Assembly: GCF_001704415.2 (NCBI RefSeq)
Contig: NC_030831.1
Span: forward strand, 46,484,134-46,548,133
Direction of reading: 5' to 3'
Source: Capra hircus
Taxonomy: Eukaryota > Chordata > Mammalia > Artiodactyla > Bovidae
Length of the DNA: 64,000 nt
Positions 33,466-43,892 of the stretch are shown here, piece after piece. How positions within the stretch are numbered: position 1 is the first letter of the stretch; every line of letters begins with the position of its first letter. The notes under the pieces were generated by a model that was not told where the DNA came from, made no database searches, and worked only from the letters and a program-made list of their open reading frames with translations. The position numbers and the translations under genes are program-made.

Positions 33466-34352
33466 AAAGATGGTGTAGTAGCTTGTCCAGGGTGACCTGG
33501 TGAGTTTCTCGCAGAGCACCCACCCTAGGTGAGGACCCTGGTTCCCAGCGTGGGCTTGTCCCACAGCCCTTCTCTGCCATCATGGGGACTTCATGTGACC
33601 TCATAGAAATCCATGACACTGGGCTGTATGTGAGCTGTCCCTTAGTGTCCACATCTGGAGTAATCTCTTGGGCTGGTGGGGCAGGGTTGAGGTGGAAGAT
33701 GGGGTGACCTCCATCAACCCCTACCTTGCACAGAGCAGGGGATGTTTCAGGAGATACCAGGCCAAGATGTTGTTTAATCCAAACATTTATTTCTTAAGTG
33801 CCCTCAACATTCTGGGCACTGGCAGGCCCTCAGCAGCTCCACAAACCTCTCGAGATCTTGCCCGCTTCCCTCTCTGCCCACCGCTGTGCCCCTGCCCCCA
33901 ACAGCGCCAGGTGTTCTTTCATGTCTATTGCCCCTGACTCCCCTCGTTCAAAAGGCAATGTGGCCTAATGGTGGGAACACACAGGATTCATCTCTGATGG
34001 TCTGGAGTTCTGGTCCTGGCTCTGGCACAAACTGACACTGGGGCTACAGCCTCCCCTCCCTGGGGTGTGGTTCCTTCACCTGTCAGGAGAAAAAGACCCC
34101 CTTCCCACCCTACCTCCTGGGGGTAGCTGTGAGTCTGGAGCAGGGCCCAGGAAGCTATGGCCTGTGAGCCAAATCTGGCCCACCACACTTATGTACCCAA
34201 GCAAAGGTTTCACATCTTTAAATGGTTGAAAACAATATAAACAAAAATAGTTTTTGTGACATGTGAAAATTACATGGAATTCAAGTTGCAGTGCCCATGA
34301 ATGAAGTTTTCGTGGACCACAGACACATCCATTTACTTTGCCGTTATTGCTG

Positions 34353-34556
34353 TTGAGTTGTTAAGTTATGTCGAACTCTTTGTAACTCTATGGACTGTAG
34401 ACCACCAGTCTCCTCTGTCCATGGGATTTCTCAGGCAAGAATACTGGAGAGGGTTGCCATTTCCTCCTCTAGGGGATCTTCCCAACCAAGGGATCGAACT
34501 CATATCTCCTGCATTGGCAGGCAAATTCTTTACTGCTGAGCCAGCAGGGAAGTCCA
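34353..34556 (-). mobile_element. Bov-tA SINE
   Basis: Reverse copy from GTTGAGTTGTTAAGTTATGTCG to GAGCCAGCAGGGAAGTCC. It lies 171 bases from a plus-strand copy (34728-34850), forming an inverted pair. Confidence 0.9.
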
Positions 34557-34727
34557 GTTCCTGACTACTGTAACTTAAAAAAATTAAAAAAAATCAACCA
34601 GCTTAAATAAAATCCATTCACTTAGGTATTGTCTATGGCTACTCTTCTGCAGCAAAGGCAATGCTGAACAACTGAAACAGAGACCAAATGGCCTAAAATA
34701 TTTACTATCTGGCCTTTACAGAATTGG

Positions 34728-34850
34728 AGAAGGAAATGGCAACCCACTCCAGTATTCTTGCCTGGAGAATCCCGGGGACGGAGGAGCCTGGTGGGCTACA
34801 GTCCACGTGTCGCAAAGAGTCGGACACGACTGAGCGACTTCACTTTCACT
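34728..34850 (+). mobile_element. Bov-A type SINE
   Basis: Bov-A body ending GACTGAGCGACTTCACTTTCAC. The flanks share TTTACAGAAT (34718-34727 and 34851-34860), a 10-bp target duplication. Confidence 0.9.
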
Positions 34851-35239
34851 TTACAGAATAAGTTTCCTTACTCCCAGTCTAGAACATTAAAGTCATGTCC
34901 TGGAAGTCACTTTATACATGGAGAGACTTGTGAATAGTAAGTCTAGGCATGGAGATTGGGCCAGGGCTGGAATAGAAGTCCTGACTTTCTGAAGTGATGG
35001 ACTTAAAGAACTGGATCAGATGTTTCACTAGACTGCCCGCCTGACAGGGCAAGCAGCTGAGGGGCAGCCCAAGGAGAGGGAAGCAAGGGAGGCATTGCCC
35101 ACCCAGCCAGCTCCATGGGCCAAACCCACATCCTAGCCACCCTCTCTCCTCATCCATCACAGCCACCCCACCCCTACCCTTCTTTCCATATCTTAGTGGC
35201 AGGCATGACCTGCCCTCCCTCCCCTCCAGTCCCACTCAC

Positions 35240-35373
35240 GTGATCTCATTGTTCATGTCAGTGATGTCTATTCTGTCCAGGAACCAGCCCGGTCTGTTGC
35301 CTGAGTTGTCATGGCGAATCCGAATCTTGGTCAGGGGCCCCAGATCAATGGCATAGATGGTGAAGGTATCTGT
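35240..35373 (-). CDS. LOXHD1: LOXHD1 exon 9 (PLAT repeat 4, middle)
   Basis: Exon of 134 nt, acceptor GATCTTTCCCAG before ACAGAT, donor GTGAGT. It starts in phase 0 and ends with two bases. It encodes TDTFTIYAIDLGPLTKIRIR, then HDNSGNRPGWFLDRIDITDM and NNEI. The HDNSG..GWFLD loop is the canonical PLAT form. Downstream of it comes the 10.4 kb intron, the longest in the window. Confidence 0.97.
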
Positions 35374-35544
35374 CTGGGAAAGATCAGAGTAGCGCTCATG
35401 GAGGAGGGCAGCCCTCCCCACCTCACCGTCAGCTTCACCCTCCCAGGACCTGGGGCAGCCTGAGGCCAATGGTTAGATCCAAAGCATCCAGAAGGAGGGG
35501 ACATGGAAAATGTAGCCAGCCATCTGGGGTTTGGTCTGCACTAC

Positions 35545-35790
35545 CGACTTTTGTTCATTGAATTATCATTAATATACAACATTAAATTAGTTTCAGGTGT
35601 ACAACATAGTGGTCCAATATTTTTACACATTATGAAATGATGACCACTTAAAGACCAGTTATCATCCATCACCATACAGAATCATTACATTATTGACTAT
35701 ATTCCCTGTGTGTACATTACACCCCTGAGACTTCTTTATTTTATAGCTGGAAGCCTCCACCTCTTCATTCCCTTCACCTGCTGCACTACT
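35545..35790. repeat. Old L1 fragment
   Basis: 'TTAATATACAACATTAAATTAGTTTCAGGTGTACAACATAGTGGTCCAATATTTTTACACATTATG' followed by 'CCATCACCATACAGAATCATTACA' and 'GTACATTACACCCCTGAGACTTCTTTATTTTATAGCTGGAAG' are phrases of mammalian L1M elements. The strand is uncertain. Confidence 0.5.
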
Positions 35791-35936
35791 GTCTTTTCAC
35801 CTGCCCCTGCCCGGGGGTCGTCTCACTTTCACCGTGTCCTGGAAGGTGGAGGGAGGTAGGAGGGTGACAGAAGTGACTGTGAGAGAGGGGTAGGGAAAAT
35901 GGGTTGACTGAATGCCCACATTTGTGTTGCAGGGTG

Positions 35937-35938
35937 TG

Positions 35939-35977
<39 letters not shown>

Positions 35978-35978
35978 A
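35937..35978 (+). repeat. (TG)n microsatellite
   Basis: About 16 TG units with a GC interruption (TGTGTGCGTG at the end). A candidate polymorphic marker. Confidence 0.95.
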
Positions 35979-36284
35979 GGGCCTGTTGCTTGCATATGTG
36001 CAGATACTACATGCTGTGTGTGTACATATGTGCATAAACTCCTTCAACCACAAGTTCCGATTAAGTACCTACTATGAGTCAAAGTGCAAATCCGAAGTGA
36101 TTGACAGAATGTACAGTGTAAGACCTAGATCGCTCACCATTCAAGTGGGAAGAGAGACCACTAGGGAAGCCCTATACGATACCAGTGTTCGTATATGATA
36201 CCAGTGCACATATATGCGCTGGAGGAAACAGATGACGCCAGGACCAGAGGGTGAACCCGATACGTGAATGAGATCTTCTTAACT

Positions 36285-36875
36285 ATAACTTTTAAACTAC
36301 TTATTGGAAAGCATTACAAATTTACAGAAAATTTGCAGAAACAGTGCAATGAAATTTTGTATACCCTTAGATCTTGCTTTCTCTCTCAATCTCTCTTGCC
36401 CTTTCTCTATTTTTTTGCCTGAATTATTTGAAAGTACTTGGCAGATATCATGATCCTCTACTTTTGACTTCATCAGCACGGATTTTCTAAGAATAACATT
36501 CTCATATAATCTCAGTGCTTGCGTGCTCAGTAACAAGCCGTGTCCGACTCTGCGATCCTATGGACTGTAGCCTGCCAGGCTCCTCGGTCCATGGGATTCT
36601 CTAGGCAAGAATACTGGAGTGGGTGGCCATGCTCTCTGTCAGGGGGTCTTCCCAGTCCAGGTACTGAACCTGCGTCTCCTGCAGCTCCTGCATTGTAGGT
36701 GGATTCTTTACCGCTGAGCCACCAAGGAAGCCCATATAATGACAGGACAATTACCAAATTCAGGAAACAAAGCCAACACAATATTATTCAACATATAGTC
36801 TATGTTCAGATTTCATCAGTTGTGCCAATTACATCCTCTGCAGCAATTTTCTTCCAATTCTAGTCATCATAGTGG
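36285..36875. repeat. Old L1-like fragment split by a SINE
   Basis: 'TTACAAATTTACAGAAAATTTGCAG', 'TTTGAAAGTACTTGGCAGATATCATGATCC', then after the SINE 'AATTACCAAATTCAGGAAAC..AATATTATTCAACATATAGTCTATGTTCAGATTTCATC'. The two halves read as one element in order. The family assignment is tentative. Confidence 0.5.
36511..36732 (-). mobile_element. Bov-tA SINE
   Basis: Reverse full-length copy flanked by an 8-bp duplication CATATAAT (36503-36510 and 36733-36740). The tRNA head carries a small internal duplication (CTCCTGCAGCTCCTGCA). It is inserted in the older L1-like element. Confidence 0.93.
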
Positions 36876-37835
36876 CTGCAAGTTTTAAAGGAAACACAGA
36901 AATAAATCCTGATCCTCAAGTCATGGGAAGGTGGTGTTGAAGAAAAAAGCAGGGGACATCCAAAATAGATCAAGCAATGAGCCCAGAAGTATTTTTAATG
37001 GATTTGTACATTTCTGGTTCTCCTCTCTGTTGACGAGGAAACCTGGCTTTGGGATGCTGGCAGAAATGGGAAAGGTGACATGAGAGACAGTCTTCTAGCC
37101 AGAGGACCCTGTAAAATCTCAAGGGACGAGAATGAGAGCTGCATTCTTCTGTGCTTTTCCTACTGTACCTGGAAGGAGAGGGGCCTGCATTTCTCTAAAT
37201 GCTCGAATGCCATCGTGGCGTCACTGCCTCAGGATATAGATCAAATTTCCCAACTGTCACTCAAGGCTCTCACGCCCCCATCCCTTCAGTTGGTCACGTC
37301 AAGCTTCTCAGAGGCAGCACCCACTATGGCTTGGCAGTAACCACAGCAGAGTGAGAAGACCCACCGTCCAACGTCCTCCAACTGGCCTTCCGCACTTCCA
37401 CCCCACACCTCCTCGTGTGGTCCCATCTTCAGGGAACACCTCTTGCTGTCATCTTGAGGCCAACACCATACTCCTCCACCGTAGCCCAGCTCACATGCCT
37501 CCTTCCCTCCAAGTTTCCCCCAAAGCTTCTGGTCAGCACTTCCCCCCTGAACCCCTGTCCCCCGACTCAGCACCTGAGGGTCTGGTACCCATGCCGCCTC
37601 CAGTTAGTTCCTGGGCACTTCCTGGACCCCACCTGGGCCTTTCTTTATGTCCCCGCCACAAAGCCCTGGTGCTTATGGACAAGGTGCTTCCATTCTATCC
37701 GGCTGGACTGAACAGGGCACAATACTGCACATAGCAGTTGCTGTGCAGGCTGGGCCTGCCTTGGCAATCACCAGAGGGCTCCCTCCATCTGGGACTCACC
37801 TGCCCCCCTCCCCCCCCGGGGAGCCCACACCCTAC

Positions 37836-37990
37836 CTGTCCCTGCTCAAACTTGTTGGACTTGTCTGACTTCTTCAGGGGCCGCTCGCCCGTGTCCCCGT
37901 ATTCCTCCCCGTAGATGGTCAGGAAGACGTTGGCATCAGTGCCAGCCTTGGGCACATTCCCCGTGATCACCTGTATCTCGTAGGTGTTGG
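37836..37990 (-). CDS. LOXHD1: LOXHD1 exon 8 (PLAT repeat 4, start)
   Basis: Exon of 155 nt, acceptor TGTCCCTCAG before CCAACACC, donor GTAGGG. It starts with two bases (C from exon 7 makes Pro) and ends in phase 0. It encodes NTYEIQVITGNVPKAGTDAN, VFLTIYGEEYGDTGERPLKK and SDKSNKFEQGQ. This is a canonical PLAT opening. Length and phase are the same as exons 1 and 17. A C-rich run (37803-37818) lies within 40 bases of the donor. Confidence 0.97.
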
Positions 37991-38450
37991 CTGAGGGACA
38001 CAGAAAGGCAGTGCTGAGGATGCCCGGGCCTCGGGGCGGACCTGAGGCTCAGCCCGTTGCATCCAGCCAGATGGTGGGGGCTGGAAAGACCTCGGGGTAC
38101 ACCCACACCTACACTGACGGTGGACGCGAACCGGCTCCTCCTCCCTACCCAAGACTTCCCTTCACCATGAAGCCCAGGAGGCTGCGAGTTCTGGCAAGGC
38201 GCTGGTCCTCAGCAACCCTCCTACTGATGTCCCCACGATGAGTCACCGTGAGCTATACTAGGGCTCCTCCCAAGAGTCCCAGGGCAAGGGCAACGCCAGC
38301 CCCAGCAAAGAGTGGTCCACGGTGGCATTTCAGCACAGCCCAGGTCAGGAGAGTCACGGGGGGCCCCACCTGCAAGAAGAGCTGGGCATCCTTCCGTCTC
38401 TGTACCCCACCCCGACCCTGGGGGGCTATGTGACCCCTCCTCAGGCTTAC
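37991..38450 (-). other. LOXHD1: Intron between exons 8 and 7
   Basis: 460 bases, GC-rich, with no repeat recognised. Confidence 0.8.
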
Positions 38451-38919
38451 GCTCAGGACCCTCTTGGCCCGCGGGCACCAGCTCCACCACCAGCTCGTTG
38501 TCCTCCTTGCCCCGGGCCAGCCAGCGGTGGGCGTCGAACTTGTACTCCTGGATCACCTCCCGCATCCCGGGCTCCAGGTCCTCCTCCCCCTCTTCCTCCT
38601 CGGTCTCCTCCTCCTCTTCCTCTGATGAGGACTCCTCCTCGGACGAGGACTCCTCCTCCTCGTCCTCCTCCTCGCTGCCCGCCTCCTCCTTCTTTTTCTT
38701 CTTCCGCTGCAGCTTGGCCTTCAGACGTTCCTTCCTGAGCAGCTGCCGCAGCCTGTCCTTCTCCTTCTTCCTGCGCGCCTCCTCCTCGGGTGTGAGGTCC
38801 TCCTCCCGCACCGCCAGGTGCCGCAGCCACACGGCGTCCACGTACCAGCTGGGGCTGAAGCCCTCGCCCGTGTGGCCCAGCCGGATCTTGAAGACCTGGC
38901 CCACGTGCGCTGCCTCCAG
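38451..38919 (-). CDS. LOXHD1: LOXHD1 exon 7 (PLAT repeat 3 with charged insertion)
   Basis: Largest exon, 469 nt, acceptor GTGCTTCGTGCAG before CTGGAGGC, donor GTAAGC. It starts in phase 0 and ends with one base. It opens LEAAHVGQVFKIRLGHTGEG, then FSPSWYVDAVWLRHLAVREE. Then comes about 85 residues of low-complexity sequence: Arg/Lys-rich (EEEARRKKEKDRLRQ, a KKKKKEE run), then Ser/Glu-rich (ESSSEEESSSEE and long Glu runs). The PLAT fold resumes with the HRWLARGKEDNELVVELVPA end strand. The insertion sits in a surface loop of the domain, is predicted coiled or disordered, and could be a charge-based binding site. The codons are GAG/GAA-rich. Confidence 0.96.
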
Positions 38920-39164
38920 CTGCACGAAGCACGGGGGCAGTGGCTTGGGGGGGTCCTCGGCATCCTACCCGGGGCCCCGCGGAGCCGCCGGAGCCAGAGA
39001 CTGGGGCCTCTGAGTCAAAGCTGCCCCCGCGCCTCCTCTCCCGCCCTCCCCATCCAAGCCTGGTTTCCCTGCCGGACCCCCCTCCCCACCCAAACCGACA
39101 CAGTGCACCCCCAACACAGTGGGTCAGTATGGTCTCCTTCATTCTCTTTCTCGTTCTCCACTTT

Positions 39165-39200
39165 ACACACACACACACACACACACACTCTCTCTCTCTG
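39165..39200 (+). repeat. (CA)n(TC)n microsatellite
   Basis: About 11 CA units (39167-39188) directly followed by about six TC units. Confidence 0.95.
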
Positions 39201-40003
39201 CACGTCACACTCACTCCTATTTTTCTTATTTCTGTATCTTTGTTTCCTCGTGCAGAATGCCTTTATTCCCTCCTCTGCCTTTAACTAAACCTATTCATTC
39301 CAGTTCCGGAGCTTTATTATCTTTTTTTTTTCTTTAGTGTTGTGTCTTCCTGTGCTCTCTTTCGGAGCATTTTTCCCCCTAGCATTAATCATATAGAAAT
39401 TTTCCAAGAAGCAAAAAAAAAAAAAAAAAAATGTGGTGTTTGTCAAAGACAGAAGTCTCCAAGAGGCCCCAGCCCCCCCCACCACCACACCAGCCTTTCC
39501 CCTCCCTGAACGCTTGGGGATCCCGGAGGTTGGCAAGGTCTCGGCCTAGCCTGGATGCCTGGATGCCCTCTCTGCCCGCGGGCACTACTGTCTGTGCACT
39601 CAGCTCTCTCCTGCACTGGGCTTAGCACACGGCTGGCTCAAAGGGCAGGGATTTAGCTCTGCTTCAGAGGACTGGGTTCTCGACCTTCCATCTGCCACTC
39701 TGATCTGAGCCTGACATCCAGGGGAGGTCTGGCCCCGGCTCAGGCAACGGCTCCCGTGCTGAACAGACTGAGGCCCAGGGCTGTCCCATGAGCTGTTTGG
39801 TGTCCTCCCAGCTGGACCTCAGACCTGAAGGAGAGTTCAGGTCTCCTGACTCACTGTTCATGAAACCACAATGTAGCCAGAAGCACCTCTGTGAGAAAAT
39901 GAGTAGCCAAAATGGAGCCCAGGACCCCCTGAAAGAGGAGTGCATTCTTCTCAGCTTTGTAGGGATGGGCTCTGGATACGGTAAGTTCCTTCTTCAGCAC
40001 ATT

Positions 40004-40148
40004 CCAGTGGTTCCTGGTCACAGCACCCTCGCAGTCTGGCTCACTTACCATCTCTCTCCCCCCATCTCCTCCTCTCCAGTATTTTCCAGGTCACAGCACC
40101 TTCACAGTTGGGCTCACTTGCCGTCTCTGCTCCCCATCAACCTGCCCA
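40004..40148 (+). repeat. Two-copy tandem duplication, 73-bp period
   Basis: CCAGT..GGTCACAGCACC..GGCTCACTT..CCATCTCT occurs at 40004-40076 and again, diverged, at 40077-40148. The start words CCAGT (40004, 40077) and GGTCACAGCACC (40016, 40089) are both exactly 73 bases apart. Confidence 0.85.
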
Positions 40149-40269
40149 GCTATCAATGAGCCACCACCACACCCAGCCACGCAGTCCATTCACATCCAGA
40201 AGACACTCTGCTCCTAACACCTCCGTGACTGGTCACAGTTTCCTAAGTACTTTCCCTGACATTGACCAT

Positions 40270-40420
40270 TTTAATCCTTCCAGGGGCTGTGAAGCAGGCC
40301 AGGTAGTTATTGTAAACCTAGGTTTGAGCTGATAAAGAAGCTGAGGCTCAGGGAGGTGAGCCAATCAGGCCCTTGCACTCTCAGCAGTGTCAGGAGAGGG
40401 CTGGATTCTAGGAGGCCTCC
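40270..40420 (-). repeat. MIR SINE fragment
   Basis: Reverse MIR-like 'TTTTAATCCTTCCAGGGGCTGTGAAGCAGG..AAAGAAGCTGAGGCTCAGGGAGGTGAGCC'. Confidence 0.42.
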
Positions 40421-40954
40421 TCCACCGCTGATGTTCCAGACACCCGTGACTCTGGCCCAGCTAAGCCAGGACCCTCTCTGCTGGGCACTGGGTTAGGACT
40501 CTTTGCTGAGGGCCAGGCTGCTTATGGCACACACGCAGAGCAGCCAGCATGAAGATATTACTGCAGAACAGATCTGCACACGAACACACATGCACGCATG
40601 CACTTGTGTCCCATAGAAGACATTCACATGCCCCTTTAAAAGGCACCGTCCTGGGTCCTTCTCTCCTGCCAACAACATGCTTACGTTCTCATCTTTTTTT
40701 CTCCGCTACTCAAAGGGACTTGAGGTGGCCTGGGGCACTCAGAGTCATGAGACACCGAGCCTCCCAGTATCCTGGTTGGGAGGCATGGCCCTACACTTAG
40801 ACCAAGTGAGCTGTCGAATCAGAGGCCAAGGCTGGAAACTAATGCGGTGGCCAAGGCCCTCGCACCATATTTTGCTAAATTAGAATCAACCCTCCAGCTG
40901 TTCTCAGAATTGGCAGCATGTTAGTATCACTGGTAGAGATTTTAGAAACATACC

Positions 40955-41060
40955 CCAGTTTTCTTGCCTGGAAAGTTTCCTGGATAGAAGGGCCTGGTGG
41001 GCTACAGTCGATGGGGCCACAAAGAGTCGGACATAACTTGAGAACACACATACACACACA
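40955..41060 (+). mobile_element. Bov-A type SINE fragment with CA tail
   Basis: 'TTTTCTTGCCTGGAAAGTTTCCTGGATAG..GGTGGGCTACAGTCGATGGGG..AGAGTCGGACATAACTTGAG' followed by (CA)n. 5'-truncated. Confidence 0.85.
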
Positions 41061-41253
41061 CACAGAAAACATATCCAACCATAGAGGTTCTCATTTAATT
41101 GATCCAGGTGTAGACTAGGTGGCACTAGTTTCTTAAAGCTCCTCAGATGGTGCTAACAAGAAGCCAGGCCTGAGAACCAATCCCTCTGTTTTCAGACGTA
41201 TGCTGAGCCCTCTCTTAGCTCCCCTCCGCCACCATGGCTTTACCCCCACACAC

Positions 41254-41414
41254 CTGGAATGTGTCCTTGGACGCCCGTTCAAACACCTTCGAGCGGCTGG
41301 AGAGGAAGAGCACTTCTGTCTTGCCTTTCTCACCGTAAATCTGCATGAATACTCGGGCAGTGGTGCTTGCTCCGCCTACATCCCCGGTCCAAACCTCAAC
41401 CTCGTAGTGGATCA
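41254..41414 (-). CDS. LOXHD1: LOXHD1 exon 6 (PLAT repeat 3, start)
   Basis: Exon of 161 nt, acceptor GCCCGCCCAG before TGATCC, donor GTGTGT. It starts with two bases (T from exon 5 makes Leu) and ends in phase 0. It encodes IHYEVEVWTGDVGGASTTAR, VFMQIYGEKGKTEVLFLSSR and SKVFERASKDTFQ. The usual GAGTDANV loop reads GASTTARV, without the aspartate, so this repeat has probably lost a metal-binding side chain seen in other PLAT loops. Confidence 0.97.
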
Positions 41415-41549
41415 CTGGGCGGGCACACGGAGGAGAAGCAGGACATTTAGTAATAGCAACAACAGTAACAATAGTTACAAAGAAAACATTTCCCAAACCC
41501 ATGCCATGTGTCTGCTGCTTCTTAGGCATCATCTCATCCAATCCTCCCA

Positions 41550-41640
41550 TCAGTATCATAAGCAGTATTGTTGCCATTTTGCAGATTGACAAACTGAGGC
41601 TTCGAGGACTAAAGTCAGTTGTGGAATGGCAAACCTAAGC
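41550..41640 (-). repeat. MIR SINE fragment
   Basis: Reverse MIR-like 'CAGTATTGTTGCCATTTTGCAGATTGACAAACTGAGGCTTCGAGGACTAAAGTCA'. Confidence 0.48.
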
Positions 41641-43185
41641 AATCAGACTCCAAAGCTCAGTTCTCCTCTGTGCTGCATGTGTTCTCTGGAACCAGGAATG
41701 AGGTCAGTACACCAGCTGGCACCCTCTGCTGTGTGCCTACCCCTGGGTAGACACTGTGGGGCAGAAAGAAGCAAAAGGCTACGTGTTTGTCCTTTTCCCT
41801 TATTTTCAGTAAAGGAGGATGGTTGAAATGATACTCTTCATTTAAATATAGGCAGCTTTCAGATGATACCAACAGAGCTACACAGAAAGAATTTGTCTCT
41901 ATGTTGAAGAAATACTGTCAAGTTGTTAGAGGGTGGAAATGTGTTATAAGTATTCACCATTAGAGGGCGCTTCTTATAGGAGAGCAAAATGTCTCCAAGA
42001 ACTATGGGACCATATTTTTTTTTCTAAGCGGCTATTACAAGGCTTGTCCTTTCAGCAATGCTGTAGGGTGAAATCATAATTTTTTCAAGTTAAGACTTAT
42101 TTTCAACAAGATAAGGGGTCTCCCATTACCACAGCAATGTGAGAAATTGGCGGCTGAAACGAGAGGACTGGCTGAGAGCCGGAAGAAGTTGAACTAGAAA
42201 TATGGCTTTAGCTGGGGGTGAGGTTGGGCAAGTTGATGGACAGGAAGGAGACCCAGTAAAAGCCAGGATTCTTAATGGGAAGAACCCCAGTCTCTCTTCC
42301 CTCTCTCTGGTTTCAATAGCAACCAGGATTAAACAAAATTAGGAGAGATAAAAATTAGCATGCAGAGAACAAGAGCCAGTTATTGGAAATGAACATGTGG
42401 TAGCTGAAATAAAATATTCCAAAGAAAAGGTAAAGTCAAGCACAGCACTGAAGAACAAAAAGGAAAATTCCCCAAAATAAACGAAGATACAAAAGATAAG
42501 AAAATCAGAGGAAGCTTAACAAATTTCAGTTCTAAAGAAAACAGCAGACAGAGAGTTGGAAATCGTGGAAGAAATAAATACAAAAAAAGGTCCCAGAGCT
42601 AAAGGAACACTTCCAAATTCAAGGAGCTCTTGAGTGACCAGAAGATTGGATGAAACCAAAATCACAAAAGACACTGAAGACATCATGAAATATCAGAATG
42701 CCAGGGATAAACATAGGATCCTGCAAGTTTTAGAGAGAAAAAAATCCAAAGGTTTGGGTAGCAGAAAGGCATCAGACTTCCCAGCCGTAACCCTGGGAGC
42801 CAGAAGATGGTAGGAAAATTCCTTATAAACTCTAAGAGAAACTGAGTTCTAGATCAGAATTCTCTAACAAGCCAAATTACGGCTCAATGGTGAGAGTAGA
42901 CTAGAGACATTTGCCCACATTCAAATTCTCCATTGCAGTGGACAATGAACCAAAAAAGAGGAAAACGTGAAATTCAGAAAACAGGAGATCTAACCTAGAA
43001 GAGACAGACTGCAATGTCCAAAAGACGGTAGAAAGAAGTCTCAAAAGGAAAGCTTCATTGCACCCCAGAGAACAAGACAAGAGTTTCCCTTGTGATGGGA
43101 GTTGGAGAGAAGGAAGTAGAGTTCCTGTTGGATTTGAACATATGAAAAGAACTTTAGTTCTGTTGGAGAGATGGAGATAAGATGG

Positions 43186-43550
43186 TGTTATGGAATAACT
43201 GTGTCCTCCCAAAATTCATATGTTGAAACCTTAACCGCTAATATCTCAGAATGTGACAGCATTTGGAGACAGGGCCTTCATAGAGGTGATTAAGTTAATC
43301 CAATATGACTGGTGTCCTTTTAAGGAGAGACTGGGATAGAGACATCCTGTGCTCACAGGAGGACTTTGTGAGGGACAGTGAGACGGTGGCTTTCTGCAAG
43401 CCCAGCAGATAGATCACAGAAGAAACCCAGCTTGCTGACTCTTCAGTTTAGATTTCCAGCCTCCAGAACTGGGAGAAAACAAAGTCTTGTTGCTTACGCC
43501 ACTTAGTCTGTGGTAGTTTGTTATAGTAGCCCTAGCAGACTAATACAGAC
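43186..43550 (+). repeat. MLT1-like solitary LTR (ERVL-MaLR)
   Basis: It begins TGTTATGGAATAACTGTGTCC and ends CCCTAGCAGACTAATACA, with internal 'AAAATTCATATGTTGAAACC', 'GGAGACAGGGCCTTCA', 'CCAATATGACTGGTGTCC' and 'AGCCTCCAGAACTGGGAGAAAAC'. These are the standard landmarks of MLT1 LTRs. No internal retroviral sequence flanks it, so it is a solo LTR. Confidence 0.8.
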
Positions 43551-43892
43551 AGGTGGGTATACAGATGGGTATATAGAAATATATATGGGTACATTGAAAA
43601 CTCTACTAATGCATAAATGAGATTATTATTAATTCCAGAAAAAAACAAGTTGTATAAAAAATGAAGCATAATTGCTATGAGTATGTATCTCAGCAGTGAA
43701 TAATATTTACATGGTTATAATAATGTAAAAATCAAATACTGATTATTGAAGGTTGGAGGGAGGGGATATATGTGTGTGTGTATAAATGTACATGTGCATA
43801 TGTTAAAAAAGCTAAATCCTCCTATTCCATAATAGGAAGTTAATAGTTACCGTCTATGACTGAAAATAATTAATGTCTATGACTAGCAAATT

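Larger units (their letters stand above)
24840..35239 (-). other. LOXHD1: Large intron between exons 10 and 9
   Basis: At 10.4 kb this is the largest intron in the window. From the high end downward it contains two SINEs (34353-34850), an L1 tail (33255-33465), an L2 and MIR (31365-32250), a 5'-truncated L1 with a 75-bp flanking duplication (30111-31079), a CpG-rich block (26985-27330), tandem SINEs (26418-26738), a MIR containing a palindromic element (25660-26050) and a Bov-tA (25024-25226). Stretches 27331-30110, 32251-33254 and 33466-34352 show no gene and no repeat I can name. Confidence 0.75.
35374..37835 (-). other. LOXHD1: Intron between exons 9 and 8
   Basis: 2.5 kb. It contains an L1-like piece (35545-35790), a (TG)n microsatellite (35937-35978), and an older L1-like piece (36285-36875) interrupted by a SINE (36511-36732). 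36876-37835 shows nothing recognisable. Confidence 0.72.
38920..41253 (-). other. LOXHD1: Intron between exons 7 and 6
   Basis: 2.3 kb. It has a (CA)n(TC)n run (39165-39200), a T-rich and an A-rich run (39321-39334, 39413-39431), a 73-bp tandem duplication (40004-40148), a MIR trace (40270-40420) and a Bov-A piece (40955-41060). 40421-40954 is unassigned. Confidence 0.72.

Noticed and set aside
38312..39013. Plus-strand open frame of 233 codons opposite exon 7 (Ser-rich), and a minus-strand frame of 253 codons (38453-39214) beside the true one
   Set aside because: Both are shadows of the GAG/GAA-rich exon 7, where stop codons are rare in other frames. They have no motif or start context, and the true frame is fixed by splice phase and PLAT similarity.
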